Shown here: positions 25,082-34,290 of the stretch, piece by piece
Layout of the letters: each line of letters begins with the position of its first letter
Position numbering within the stretch: position 1 is the first letter of the stretch
From: Eubacterium sp. MSJ-13
Lineage (GTDB): Bacteria > Bacillota > Clostridia > Lachnospirales > Lachnospiraceae
Reading direction: 5' to 3'
Assembly (NCBI RefSeq): GCF_018918235.1
Contig: NZ_JAHLQE010000098.1
Location: 1-47,416 of the forward strand
Length of the DNA stretch: 47,416 bases
Notes under the pieces: generated by a model
Database searches by the model: none
The model's input: only the letters and a program-made list of their open reading frames with translations
What the model was told of the DNA's origin: nothing
Made by a program: the position numbers and the translations under genes

Positions 25082-26101
25082 TTAAAACTGCTTAAGGAAA
25101 CGTGTGTCGTTTTCATATAAGAGTCTCATATCATCAATCTCATACTTGAACAATGTGATTCTCTCAAGACCTACACCGAACGCAAAGCCTGTGTATTCCT
25201 CTGGGTCGATTCCGCTCATCTCAAGTACATGAGGATGAACCATACCACAGCCAAGGATTTCTACCCAGCCTGAACCCTTACAGAAACGGCATCCTTTTCC
25301 ACCGCATTTAAAGCAGGTAACATCCATCTCGGCACTAGGCTCCGTGAACTGGAAATGATGAGGACGGAATTTAACCTTTGTGTCCTCTCCGAAAAGTCTC
25401 TTTGCAAACTCCTGGAGTGTTCCTTTAAGGTCTGCAAATGTAATGTTCTTGTCGATAACAAGTCCCTCAATCTGATGGAATGTAGGAGAATGTGTGGCAT
25501 CTACCTCATCTGAACGGAAAACTCTGCCCGGTGCTATCATTCTTATAGGAAGTTTTCCTTTTTCCATCTCGTGTACCTGTACTGAAGATGTCTGTGAACG
25601 AAGAAGTATATCCTTTGTGATATAGAATGTGTCCTGCTCATCTTTTGCAGGGTGATTGTCAGGTATATTGAGAGCCTCAAAGTTATAGTAATCATACTCA
25701 ACCTCTGGTCCTTCAACAACTTCATAACCCATTCCAACAAATATATCTTCAACTTCTTCAAGTGTTATCGTATTTGGATGGCTGTGTCCCATTGCAAGTT
25801 TTTTGCCCGGAAGTGTTACATCTATTGTCTCACTCTTGAGTTTTTCCTCTAAAACAGCCTTTTCAAATATCTCTCTTTTTTCATCTAATCTTTCTTCGAT
25901 AGTCTTTCTTGCTTCATTTACAAGCTGGCCTACCTTTGGTCTGTCCTCAGGAGCAACATCTTTCATCGCCTTTAATACTGATGTAAGTTCTCCTTTTTTT
26001 CCTAAAAACGATACTTTAATCTCATTAAGTCTGTCAAGACGGTCTGATGAATCAATCTGTGCCATTGCTTCATCAAGAATTTTTTTAAGCTTGTCTTTCA
26101 T
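25082..26101 (-). CDS. pheS: Phenylalanyl-tRNA synthetase alpha subunit
   Basis: The alpha subunit carries the active site that activates phenylalanine. The 339-residue protein has an N-terminal coiled coil (about residues 1-90) that binds tRNA, then class II motif 2 (RVFRSDEVDATHSPTFHQIE), a Cys-containing insert (CFKCGGKGCRFCKGSGW) and motif 3 (GFAFGVGLERITLFKY). The ATG at 26101 follows GAGAGG; a longer open frame upstream reads into the leader and has no site. The T-box terminator lies about 100 bases upstream. pheT follows. Confidence 0.96.
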   Translation of the reverse strand: MKDKLKKILDEAMAQIDSSDRLDRLNEIKVSFLGKKGELTSVLKAMKDVAPEDRPKVGQLVNEARKTIEERLDEKREIFEKAVLEEKLKSETIDVTLPGKKLAMGHSHPNTITLEEVEDIFVGMGYEVVEGPEVEYDYYNFEALNIPDNHPAKDEQDTFYITKDILLRSQTSSVQVHEMEKGKLPIRMIAPGRVFRSDEVDATHSPTFHQIEGLVIDKNITFADLKGTLQEFAKRLFGEDTKVKFRPHHFQFTEPSAEMDVTCFKCGGKGCRFCKGSGWVEILGCGMVHPHVLEMSGIDPEEYTGFAFGVGLERITLFKYEIDDMRLLYENDTRFLKQF

Positions 26102-26204
26102 CTCTTTTTTCCTCTCTTTATTTTCATATAAACACATAAATGTGCGAGCCTTACGGAGTCCTTTTAATGTTACTGCCTGCATCTGCAATGCGGCTAGCAG
26201 CAGG

Positions 26205-26572
26205 AAAAACAAAAAGACTTTCCGCAAAACAATACGGAAAGTCTTATATTATATATAATTATATATAAAGATACCTCCCGGACTGCACTACAGTCAGGGA
26301 CGGCTCTTACTCGTTTTAAGTACCGCGGTACCACCCTGATTTTCATGTGATATATTATCATTCTCATGCCTGTGCATGAACAAACGATAAAAATATATAC
26401 ATAAACTCTCAATTTGCGGATAACGGTCGCTAAACCCGTCACTATCTACTAAAATATTACCAGATGTAACAATAATAATAAAATTCAACAGTGAAGCTCC
26501 TGTGGGAAATTCATCATAAAACGTAACATAAAGATGCTTTCAGCCGGGGACATCTTCTCTCTGAATGAATGA
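26205..26572 (-). promoter_or_regulatory. T-box riboswitch of pheST
   Basis: On the minus strand the T-box sequence AGGGTGGTACCGCG lies at 26337-26324. A terminator follows: AAGACTTTCCG, a 10-base loop, CGGAAAGTCTT and TTTGTTTTT (26245-26205). About 200 bases upstream a large 5' domain begins AGAGAGAAGATG near 26572 and holds a UUC (26508-26506, in GAATTTCCC) that could be the Phe specifier. T-boxes bind uncharged tRNA and open the antiterminator, so pheST should rise when Phe-tRNA charging falls. The exact specifier is inferred and the stem I limits are approximate. This explains the 26102-26666 gap. Confidence 0.85.
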
Positions 26573-26666
26573 TATATGACTACTTTACACATTCACAGCC
26601 TTTAAACTTTAATAATATATTCATATATTTATGTTAAGCATAACAGCTTTAACGCAAACTATTCTA

Positions 26667-28055
26667 TCACATCTGTTTTAAAACTTCAACTATCTTTTCA
26701 AATTTCATTCCGTGCGATGCTTTTACAAGTATCGCATCATTTTCTTTTACTATGTCCTTTAATTTATCTATAGCTTCATCCCTTGTGGCAAAATAATATA
26801 ATCCCTCTGTTTTTCCTGCTGCCTTTGCACCGTCATAATATTCTTTTGCAAGTTCCCCTGCACACACGATACAGTCGATGCCTTTGCTGACAGCATACTC
26901 ACCAACCTCATAATGAAGCTTTCTCTCGTCACTTCCAAGTTCAAACATATCACCTAGTATCGCAACTTTTCGCTCCTCTGCCTCTGCAAGCACATCAAGA
27001 CCGGCTTTTGTTGAAACAGGATTTGCATTATAACAGTCATCCATTATCGTAAATCTGTCTGTCTCCACGATACTGCTGTGACCTGATACAGGCTTAAATG
27101 CTGCTACTCCTGCCGCTATCTGCTTTTCATCAAGCCCCAGTTCAAGACCTATGGCAACTGCTGCAAGGGCATTTGATACCATGTGGTGTCCAGGAACATT
27201 TACACGAAGTCTCATCTTTCCTTTCGGTGTGACTGCCGTAAACACAGTTCCCGCAAGTCCTTTTGACTCTACATCTTCCGCATATATATTATTCTTTTTG
27301 TCAAATCCAAAGAAAACAGGCTTTAAACCGTTTACCTCTTTAACAGTGGCAAGTTTATCATCATCACCGTTAAGAAAAGCCTTTCCACCCTCTTTGAGAT
27401 AATCAAATATCTCCGTCTTTGCTTTAAGCACTCCGTCCCTGTCACCTAAATTTTCAAGATGGCACTGACCAATGTTTGTGATAACGCACATATCAGGCTT
27501 AACGATTTTTCCAAGCCTTGACATCTCGCCAAAGTCACTTATGCCCATCTCAACAATGGCAAGCTCATGTTCTTCCCTGAGCCTGAACAATGTAAGCGGC
27601 ACACCGACTTCGTTGTTAAAATTGCCCTGCGTCTTTAATGTATTAAACTTCTCAGACATAACCGCCGCAAGCATCTCTTTCGTGGAAGTCTTTCCAACAC
27701 TTCCTGTAATGCCCACTATCTTTGTATTCATCACCTCACGGTAATACTCAGCTATATCTTTCAATGACTGAAAGCATGACTTTACTACTATATACCCCTT
27801 ATTTTCTGAAATATCTATACCATTTTTATCAGGCTCATCCTCAGAAAGACAAACAATGGCACCGTCCTCATATGCCCCGTTTATAAATTTATTACCATCA
27901 ACTCTCTCGCCTTTTATCGCAACAAACATACAGTCTTTTTCAATTTTTCTGCTGTCTGTCGTGATAGATGAGATTTCCATATTCTCTATGCTTTCATCTG
28001 CATAAAGTTTTCCATTACAGATTTCAGCTATTTTCTTTAATGTAAGATTCTTCAT
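26667..28055 (-). CDS. murF: UDP-N-acetylmuramoyl-tripeptide:D-Ala-D-Ala ligase
   Basis: MurF adds D-Ala-D-Ala to the UDP-MurNAc-tripeptide using ATP, the last cytoplasmic step of the peptide stem. The 462-residue protein has the Mur ligase ATP loop GITGSVGKTSTKEML, the central-domain segments VEMGISDFGEMSRL and ITNIGQCHLENLG, and the C-terminal domain with DDCYNANPVS and ILGDMFELG. Start at ATG 28055, with GAAGG some distance upstream (weak site). It follows ddl, whose product supplies its substrate, with a gap of 195 bases that contains a repeat element and a CTGCCGG hairpin. Confidence 0.95.
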   Translation of the reverse strand: MKNLTLKKIAEICNGKLYADESIENMEISSITTDSRKIEKDCMFVAIKGERVDGNKFINGAYEDGAIVCLSEDEPDKNGIDISENKGYIVVKSCFQSLKDIAEYYREVMNTKIVGITGSVGKTSTKEMLAAVMSEKFNTLKTQGNFNNEVGVPLTLFRLREEHELAIVEMGISDFGEMSRLGKIVKPDMCVITNIGQCHLENLGDRDGVLKAKTEIFDYLKEGGKAFLNGDDDKLATVKEVNGLKPVFFGFDKKNNIYAEDVESKGLAGTVFTAVTPKGKMRLRVNVPGHHMVSNALAAVAIGLELGLDEKQIAAGVAAFKPVSGHSSIVETDRFTIMDDCYNANPVSTKAGLDVLAEAEERKVAILGDMFELGSDERKLHYEVGEYAVSKGIDCIVCAGELAKEYYDGAKAAGKTEGLYYFATRDEAIDKLKDIVKENDAILVKASHGMKFEKIVEVLKQM

Positions 28056-28084
28056 TATGACTAAAATTCCCTTCTAAAATTTTT

Positions 28085-28110
28085 CTGCCGGCAGAATACT
28101 CTACCGGCAG
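28085..28110. other. CTGCCGG hairpin upstream of murF
   Basis: CTGCCGG (28085-28091) pairs with CCGGCAG (28104-28110) around a 12-base loop. On the minus strand it is followed by an A-run and then TTTTAG, so it is not a standard terminator. It lies 30 bases ahead of the murF start. Confidence 0.4.
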
Positions 28111-28135
28111 TTTACTTCACTCTATCTCAATTTTA

Positions 28136-28254
28136 GTAACAGTTCAGCCATAAAAAGATAATCGACAATACAATGAGCTTGTTCATTGTACGCTAAATTC
28201 TCTTTTTATGGTAGAATAACCTTTCATTTCTGAAATAAAAGGCCGAACTGTTAC
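28136..28254. repeat. Full-length palindromic repeat element (119 bp)
   Basis: The termini are GTAACAGTTCAGCC (28136-28149) and GGCCGAACTGTTAC (28241-28254), inverted with one mismatch. Inside, CCATAAAAAGA (28148-28158) is inverted at 28201-28211, and TACAATGA-GCTTGT-TCATTGTA (28169-28190) forms a central hairpin. The stop codon of ddl (TAA, 28253-28251) lies inside the right terminus. A related copy is at 39233-39316. It looks like a small non-coding mobile or structured repeat. Confidence 0.7.
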
Positions 28255-29366
28255 AGTGCCTTCAAGTCATCTTTTCCATAATGACTGTTTGTGCCAGATG
28301 CCGGAAGTTCTTCTGTCTTACCATTATATGCAGCAAGTGCCTGTGCGATAACCTGCTCACACAAAACTCCGTACTCGACTCCAAGAACTTTTGCTTCCTG
28401 TGGCAGAAGACTTGTGGCTGTCATTCCCGGAAGTGTGTTTGCCTCAAGACAATACATATTGTCATCCGCATCGAGAAGGAAATCTATTCTAGCATAAGAG
28501 CCGAGTTTAAGTTCCCTGTACACATCAATTGCATAGGTCTGCATTTTATCAGTTATCTCGTCTGATAGTGGGGCAGGGCAAACATCCTCTGCCATTCCCG
28601 GCTGGTATTTTGTCTCATAGTCATAGACACCTGACTTTGGAATTATCTCAATGATAGGGAGACTCTTTCCACCGATAACACCAACAGAAAACTCTCTTCC
28701 CTTTATGTATTCCTCGACCACTACCTCATCTTCGTACTTAAATGCAAGTTCCAATGCCTTATTATATTCATCCTCATTTTTGGCAATGCTCATGCCTACA
28801 CTTGAACCTCCGCAGCACGGCTTTACAATACAAGGATAGCCTATCTCATCAGGAAGTTTTGTGACATGGGCTTTTTTCATGCTGAAACCGTTTGGTGTAG
28901 GGATACCGCTCTGCAAAAATATTTTCTTTGCCATTCCCTTATCCATAGCAAGTGCACTTCCAAGATAATCAGAACCCGTATATCTTATTCCGAGAATATC
29001 AAATGCAGCCTGAACCTTTCCGTTCTCACCATCAGCACCATGAAGTCCCATATATACAATGTCAGCCTGACGGCATATCCCAATGACATTAGGTCCAAAC
29101 AGTCCCTTCTCGTCACCGTCCCTCATTTTCTTAACCGCTTCGATATCCGGATCGACTGCCTGTATATCATTAACATGGTCATCCATCTCATCTGACTTAT
29201 CAAAAATGTTACTTACATCATCGCCTCTTTTTTTATATCCGAGAAACACATCAAGAAGTATTGCCTGATGACCTCTCTCTCTTAAAGCCTTTAAGATACC
29301 TGCTCCCGAAATCAGTGAAACATCCCTCTCAGTGCTGATACCACCTGCTAAAACGACTATTTTCAT
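28251..29366 (-). CDS. ddl: D-alanine--D-alanine ligase
   Basis: Ddl joins two D-alanines for cell wall synthesis. The 371-residue protein has the N-terminal VVLAGGISTERDVSLISG, the ATP-grasp loop in PCIVKPCCGGSSVGMSIAKN, and the metal-binding ARIDFLLDADDNMYCLEANT with LPGMTATSLLPQ. A segment of about 50 residues near residues 45-95 (charged, with DEMDDHVNDIQ) makes it longer than the 300-residue DdlB type, as in other Gram-positive Ddl proteins. GGAGG lies 9 bases before the ATG. Its stop codon falls within a repeat element. murF follows. Confidence 0.95.
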   Translation of the reverse strand: MKIVVLAGGISTERDVSLISGAGILKALRERGHQAILLDVFLGYKKRGDDVSNIFDKSDEMDDHVNDIQAVDPDIEAVKKMRDGDEKGLFGPNVIGICRQADIVYMGLHGADGENGKVQAAFDILGIRYTGSDYLGSALAMDKGMAKKIFLQSGIPTPNGFSMKKAHVTKLPDEIGYPCIVKPCCGGSSVGMSIAKNEDEYNKALELAFKYEDEVVVEEYIKGREFSVGVIGGKSLPIIEIIPKSGVYDYETKYQPGMAEDVCPAPLSDEITDKMQTYAIDVYRELKLGSYARIDFLLDADDNMYCLEANTLPGMTATSLLPQEAKVLGVEYGVLCEQVIAQALAAYNGKTEELPASGTNSHYGKDDLKAL

Positions 29367-29410
29367 TATACTTAGCCTCCACTTTTTTTATTTACTAATA
29401 TAATGTACCA

Positions 29411-31123
29411 CTATTTTGTCGGTCTTGCAATCATTACTACAGATCTGTTTTTATATGCATAATGGATAACTCTGTTGTGTGCACTGCTTGCTGAAACACT
29501 CTTTCCGTTTCCAACATACATTTCAACATGACTTATGTTCTTATATCTTCCATTTTTCTGATATGAATAGAATATTATATCTCCTGGCAGCAGTTTTGAC
29601 GATGACACTCCTGTTTTATAGATAACTTTATTATTTTTCTGACACCAGTATCCCATGCTCGCTGCCGTAGGTGCCCAAGATGAGTTAACACCAAAATTCA
29701 CACCATATCTTCTATAAGTTCTCCACACTATAGAACTGCAGTCATAATTGCTTCCCGACATTCTTCTTGCCTGGCTGTATCTCGTTTTTGTCTTTGATAT
29801 TGCAATTTCCTTTTGAGCTGCATTATATGCATTTTTAGATGCAATCTCAACATTTGCCGTAATCTTTTTTCCGTCTACATTTGCAACTACTTTAGCATGT
29901 CCTACACTTTTTGCATTTATTGTTCCATCCTCTGTTATCGCTGCAGCAGATGCATTTTTTGACTGAAAACTTACAACACTGTCCTCAACAGTTCCTGTAA
30001 CTGCAAGTTTTCTTTTTCCACCTTTATATGTGACTATATTAGTTGTCTTTAAAGAAGGATTTGTTATTGTAACATCACAATCTAATTCTTTGCCATCAAC
30101 AGAAACAGTTATGCTGTCTTTTCCCTTCGCAGATGCATACAATTTTCCATCATCAGTAAGAGAAACTTTATTAGTTGTAGATTTTGTGAGTGCTACTGCA
30201 CTGCTCTCGCAGATTCCCTGCAATTTCATTGCCTTTTTACCACCAACAGCAATTACCATCTTACTGTCAGGAATAACAGGATCTGTAACTGTTACAGGCA
30301 CTTCTATATTTTCCACATCACCGTTTTTGGCAGTGATAGTCGCCTTAACATTAGTATTTCCTATTCCTGTTGCTTCGAGTTTTCCGTCTGTAACCTTCAT
30401 TACATCTTCATTCTGGGAAGACCATTTTATAGGCTCATCATCAGATAAACTCGTATAATCATTTATCTGAGGTGTATAAGGCTCTGTTCCCACAGCTCTT
30501 ACAACTACATCATCTGTATATTTAGGCATATTTACTGAAACATTTGCAACCTCTATCTTTTCGCCCTTTTTCCCTTTGGCATATATTTTTGAATCCTTAA
30601 ATCCCTGAACAGTGACCTTTCCGCTATCGCTTACTGTAACACTATCCTTATCCGCTGAAAAAGTATAATCATTTGTATCATAAATTGATGCCGCCTCTAT
30701 ATCTGATGACTTTCCATAACTTACATTTAACTTTTCAGGCTCCATTATATTGACTGTAAATGGAACTATAGAAAAGACATTTTTATAAGAAAACTTAATA
30801 TCAACGATAACCGTTCCCGGCTTTTTTGTCGTAAGATTTCCATCACTATCAAGTTCTGCACAATCACTGTTCCTGTTAGCTATATTAAACTGATATGAAA
30901 GTAACTGTTCGTCATTATCCTTGCTGTAATCCTCACCATAGTTGTCAAGCATGTATGTATCGTCAACAAAATCCCTGAGATTTATGACAGTTCCCGCAAA
31001 TACATTTGTATCTTCGCTTTTTAACAGATTTCCAAATGCTGATGCATCCTTACACATAAAACAAACCATAAATCCAATTAAAAACATACCCAACAGTATC
31101 TTACCATATCTTCTGTTACTCAA
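29411..31123 (-). CDS. Secreted NlpC/P60 cell wall hydrolase with Big-like repeats
   Basis: The protein has about 570 residues. It has a signal peptide (RRYGKILLGMFLIGFMVC, then DASAF). A long middle region of repeated beta-rich units follows, with phrases such as VTDSGKVTVQG-like and DGKLEATGIGNTNVKATI resembling bacterial Ig-like group 2 domains. The C-terminal NlpC/P60 domain has the catalytic Cys near residue 462 (NYDCSSIVW) and His near 532 (ISHVEMYVGNG). Such enzymes cut peptide bonds within the wall stem. TTG 31123 is chosen because AGGAGG lies 7 bases before it and the signal peptide then starts properly; the upstream ATG 31153 precedes that site. It follows engB. Confidence 0.88.
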   Translation of the reverse strand: MSNRRYGKILLGMFLIGFMVCFMCKDASAFGNLLKSEDTNVFAGTVINLRDFVDDTYMLDNYGEDYSKDNDEQLLSYQFNIANRNSDCAELDSDGNLTTKKPGTVIVDIKFSYKNVFSIVPFTVNIMEPEKLNVSYGKSSDIEAASIYDTNDYTFSADKDSVTVSDSGKVTVQGFKDSKIYAKGKKGEKIEVANVSVNMPKYTDDVVVRAVGTEPYTPQINDYTSLSDDEPIKWSSQNEDVMKVTDGKLEATGIGNTNVKATITAKNGDVENIEVPVTVTDPVIPDSKMVIAVGGKKAMKLQGICESSAVALTKSTTNKVSLTDDGKLYASAKGKDSITVSVDGKELDCDVTITNPSLKTTNIVTYKGGKRKLAVTGTVEDSVVSFQSKNASAAAITEDGTINAKSVGHAKVVANVDGKKITANVEIASKNAYNAAQKEIAISKTKTRYSQARRMSGSNYDCSSIVWRTYRRYGVNFGVNSSWAPTAASMGYWCQKNNKVIYKTGVSSSKLLPGDIIFYSYQKNGRYKNISHVEMYVGNGKSVSASSAHNRVIHYAYKNRSVVMIARPTK

Positions 31124-31170
31124 AACTTTACCTCCTGACCTGACTTTTGTCATTATTTTATTATAATTAT

Positions 31171-31776
31171 CTATTCCCTTTCCGCATTAAAACCCTCGTA
31201 CACAAGATCAATATACTCCATTATCTCATCTCTCCCGTTTTTGTTCAGTGCAGAAAAAGGAATCACCGGTGTCCCCTCAACAACATTTAATGTCTGCTTG
31301 ATATCCTTGATAAGTTTTGCCTTCTGAGATCTTTTTACTTTATCCTCTTTAGTTGCGATGATAACAGGATTAAAACCATACTCTATACACCAGTCATACA
31401 TCTGTATATCATTGCTGTTTGGCTTATGCCTTATGTCTACTAAAAGAAATACAAGACGCAGAACCTTTGAATTTTCAAGATAATTGTCTATCATCTTTCC
31501 CCACTTTGCAACGGTATCTTTTGATACTTTGGCAAAGCCATATCCGGGCAGATCAACAAAATATAACGCATCATTTATATTATAAAAATTTATCGTCTGT
31601 GTCTTTCCCGGCTGTGAGGATGTCCTCGCATACGCCTTTCTGTTCATCAACGCATTTATAAGAGAACTTTTTCCCACATTTGACCTCCCGGCAAATGCTA
31701 TTTCAACCTTATCATTTTGAGGCAGCACACTTGTTATGCCACATACGGTTTCCAAATTAACACTTTTTATCTTCAT
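31171..31776 (-). CDS. engB: Ribosome biogenesis GTPase EngB (YsxC/YihA)
   Basis: EngB is an essential GTPase needed for 50S subunit assembly. The 201-residue protein has G1 GRSNVGKSSLINAL at about residues 30-43, G3 DLPGYGFA and G4 TKED (IIATKEDKVKR), with the YihA-specific SSQPGKTQTINFY segment. AGGAG precedes its ATG inside the end of lon; the gap is 7 bases, so it is co-transcribed with lon. The lon-engB order is common in Gram-positive bacteria. Confidence 0.95.
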   Translation of the reverse strand: MKIKSVNLETVCGITSVLPQNDKVEIAFAGRSNVGKSSLINALMNRKAYARTSSQPGKTQTINFYNINDALYFVDLPGYGFAKVSKDTVAKWGKMIDNYLENSKVLRLVFLLVDIRHKPNSNDIQMYDWCIEYGFNPVIIATKEDKVKRSQKAKLIKDIKQTLNVVEGTPVIPFSALNKNGRDEIMEYIDLVYEGFNAERE

Positions 31777-31783
31777 ATTGCTC

Positions 31784-34147
31784 CTATTCCTCTAATACAA
31801 GTTTCCATACTTCAGGTGCTTCTGTTACAAATCTGATATCAATATTCTCTGTAACCTCGCTGTCAAATTCCTCTACATCTTTTCTGTTTTTTTCAGGCAC
31901 GAGTACAAGTTTAACACCGACAGCTTTTGCCGCAAGTATCTTTTCTTTAAGCCCGCCTATCGGTAAAACTCTTCCACGCAGTGTGATCTCTCCTGTCATC
32001 GCCACATCAGCTCTGACTTTTTTATTGGTACAGGCCGAATACATTGCTGTAGCCATAGTGATTCCAGCAGAAGGTCCGTCCTTTGGAACCGCCCCCTCCG
32101 GAACATGAAGATGTATATCATGCTTTTCAAAGAAATCAGGTGCAACGATATCAGTAAGCTGTGACCTGACATATGATAATGCTATTCTTGCAGATTCCTG
32201 CATGACATCACCAAGTTTTCCTGTAAGCTGCAATGCCCCTTTTCCTTTCATAACATTCACTTCTATCTCCAGAGTATCGCCGCCGACAGAAGTCCATGCA
32301 AGACCTCTTACTATACCGACCTGTGGTCTGTCTGAGACAGCATCAAGCATATATTTATAATTTCCAAGGAACTTTTTAATATTCCTGTTTGAAATCCTGA
32401 CTTTAGCCATAGGATCTTTTGCTATCTCGACTGCTGCTTTTCTACACAAAGTTCCTATCTGTCTCTCAAGCCCTCGCACGCCTGCCTCTCTTGTGTAATT
32501 TTGTATAACCGTATAAATGGCTTTGTCAGATATATTAAACTGTTCTTTTGTCAATCCGTTGGCATTTATCTGTTTTTGAACAAGATATTTTTTGGCTATA
32601 TGAAATTTTTCATTCTCCGTATAGCCTGACAGATGTATTATCTCCATACGGTCAAGAAGCGGTCTCGGAATCGTATCAAGCGAATTGGCAGTACATATGA
32701 ACATTGCCTGTGACAGATCTACCGGAAGTTCTACATAATGATCTGAAAAATTCTTGTTCTGTTCAGGGTCTAAAACCTCAAGAAGTGCTGACGATGGATC
32801 TCCTTTATAGTCAGCTCCCATCTTGTCTATCTCATCAAATAGGATAAGCGGATTTTTTACTTTTGCATTTCTTATTCCAGCAATGATGCGTCCCGGCATA
32901 GCTCCGACATAAGTTCTCCTGTGTCCCCTTATCTCAGCTTCATCCCTGACACCTCCAAGACAGATCCTTATGTATTTTCTGTTCATGGCTCTTGCGATAG
33001 ACTTTGCAATAGATGTCTTTCCGGTTCCAGGCGGTCCGACAAGACATATGATAGGACTGTATCCGTCCTTTTTTATCGCTTTGACAGCAAGACACTCGAT
33101 AACCTTTTCTTTTACATCTTTTAATCCATAATGGTCTTCATTTAAAACATTCTCGGCATTTCCTATATCGGTATTATCATCACTTGCCTTCTTCCATGGA
33201 ATCGACAGAAGAGTCTCTATATAACCTCTGATAACTGCATTTTCTGATGAATTTGAATTTGTCAGTTTAAACCTTTTTATTTCCTCAGCTATTTTCTTTT
33301 TAACTTTTTTTGGAGCCTTGAGCTTTTCAAGCTGCTCACTGTATCTGTCTGCGTCCGTCTCTGAATCGTCATCCCCAAGTTCCTTATGAATAGCCTTTAT
33401 CTGTTCATGAAGATAATACTCTTTCTGATTTTTCTCTACCTGCGATTTAACTCTTCTCGCAACATCATCCTGAATACGCAGTATGCCTATCTCCCTGCTC
33501 AATATCACAGAAATATCTTCATGTCTCTGGTATATATCCTGCTCGTTAAGAATCTTTTGTTTAAACTGATAATTAACCGGTATGCTTGTAGCGATCTGAT
33601 TTATAAGACTGTTCAGATCAGTACAGTCCATAATCTCCTGAACAACATTCTGATTTACCTTTCCACGCTCATTCACATAGACCGAAAACAGATCTTTCAA
33701 GCCTCTTATAAGTGCTATCGTCTCAATATCATAACTTACCTGTCTTGTCTCTGCGAGTTCTTCAAGATCAGCTTTGTAATATCCATCATCAAACTCAAGA
33801 TTTTCAAGCCTCATCCTCTTCTGCCCGGCTATTATCACTCTTACAATATTTCCCGGCATGCTTACAAGCTGTTTGACCTGTGCAAGTGTTCCCACCTCAA
33901 ACAAATCATCTTTTTTGGGATGTTCTACCTTAGGATCCTTTTGGGCAACGGCAAAAACATACTGTTTTTCATGCATCGCTTCATTTACAGCCTTTACAGT
34001 CGCATCCCTGCCAACTTCAAAATATACTGTTGTTTCAGGAAATACTACTACATCCCTCAAAGTAACGACCGGCACACCTGTATAACTTTCTATATTCCCG
34101 ACATTGTCATTTGAATAATTTTCATTATTATCTATATTTTGTTCCAC
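31784..34147 (-). CDS. lon: ATP-dependent protease Lon
   Basis: Lon unfolds and degrades damaged and regulatory proteins in the cytoplasm. The 787-residue protein has the N-terminal substrate domain (VPVVTLRDVVVFPETTVYF), a coiled-coil linker (HEQIKAIHKELGDDD), AAA+ Walker A GPPGTGKTSIAKS and Walker B LILFDEIDKM, and the protease domain with Ser693 (PKDGPSAGI) and Lys736 (GGLKEK), the Ser-Lys dyad with the same spacing as in E. coli. GTG 34147 is chosen because GGAGG lies 7 bases upstream; a TTG at 34168 precedes that site. It is followed by engB and preceded by clpX, with its own promoter. Confidence 0.96.
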   Translation of the reverse strand: MEQNIDNNENYSNDNVGNIESYTGVPVVTLRDVVVFPETTVYFEVGRDATVKAVNEAMHEKQYVFAVAQKDPKVEHPKKDDLFEVGTLAQVKQLVSMPGNIVRVIIAGQKRMRLENLEFDDGYYKADLEELAETRQVSYDIETIALIRGLKDLFSVYVNERGKVNQNVVQEIMDCTDLNSLINQIATSIPVNYQFKQKILNEQDIYQRHEDISVILSREIGILRIQDDVARRVKSQVEKNQKEYYLHEQIKAIHKELGDDDSETDADRYSEQLEKLKAPKKVKKKIAEEIKRFKLTNSNSSENAVIRGYIETLLSIPWKKASDDNTDIGNAENVLNEDHYGLKDVKEKVIECLAVKAIKKDGYSPIICLVGPPGTGKTSIAKSIARAMNRKYIRICLGGVRDEAEIRGHRRTYVGAMPGRIIAGIRNAKVKNPLILFDEIDKMGADYKGDPSSALLEVLDPEQNKNFSDHYVELPVDLSQAMFICTANSLDTIPRPLLDRMEIIHLSGYTENEKFHIAKKYLVQKQINANGLTKEQFNISDKAIYTVIQNYTREAGVRGLERQIGTLCRKAAVEIAKDPMAKVRISNRNIKKFLGNYKYMLDAVSDRPQVGIVRGLAWTSVGGDTLEIEVNVMKGKGALQLTGKLGDVMQESARIALSYVRSQLTDIVAPDFFEKHDIHLHVPEGAVPKDGPSAGITMATAMYSACTNKKVRADVAMTGEITLRGRVLPIGGLKEKILAAKAVGVKLVLVPEKNRKDVEEFDSEVTENIDIRFVTEAPEVWKLVLEE

Positions 34148-34223
34148 TTTAATTCCTCCAGACTTCAAGTTTCGCTAAATGTACTCTGACCTTTAATACA
34201 TATCATGAACACACTCATACAGT

Positions 34224-34252
34224 ATTATATAGTAAAAAAGAGGGATTAACAA
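34224..34252 (-). promoter_or_regulatory. Promoter of lon, embedded in the clpX terminator
   Basis: On the minus strand TTGTTA and TATAAT are separated by 17 bp. The -35 lies in the loop and second arm of the terminator hairpin at 34239-34263. The predicted start is about 70 bases before the lon start. Confidence 0.55.
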
Positions 34253-34263
34253 GTAATCCCTCT
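34233..34263 (-). terminator. Terminator of clpX
   Basis: AGAGGGATTA pairs perfectly with TAATCCCTCT around a 5-base loop, followed by TTTTTT on the minus strand. It is the cleanest intrinsic terminator in the clp/lon block and lies 28 bases after the clpX stop. Confidence 0.88.
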
Positions 34264-34290
34264 GATTTTAATTTTATAATATGAATTATA

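Noticed and set aside
33386-34114. 242-codon open frame on the plus strand opposite lon
   Set aside because: It lies entirely antisense to the conserved Lon N-terminal region, has no suitable ribosome binding site and a low-complexity hydrophobic/Tyr-rich composition.
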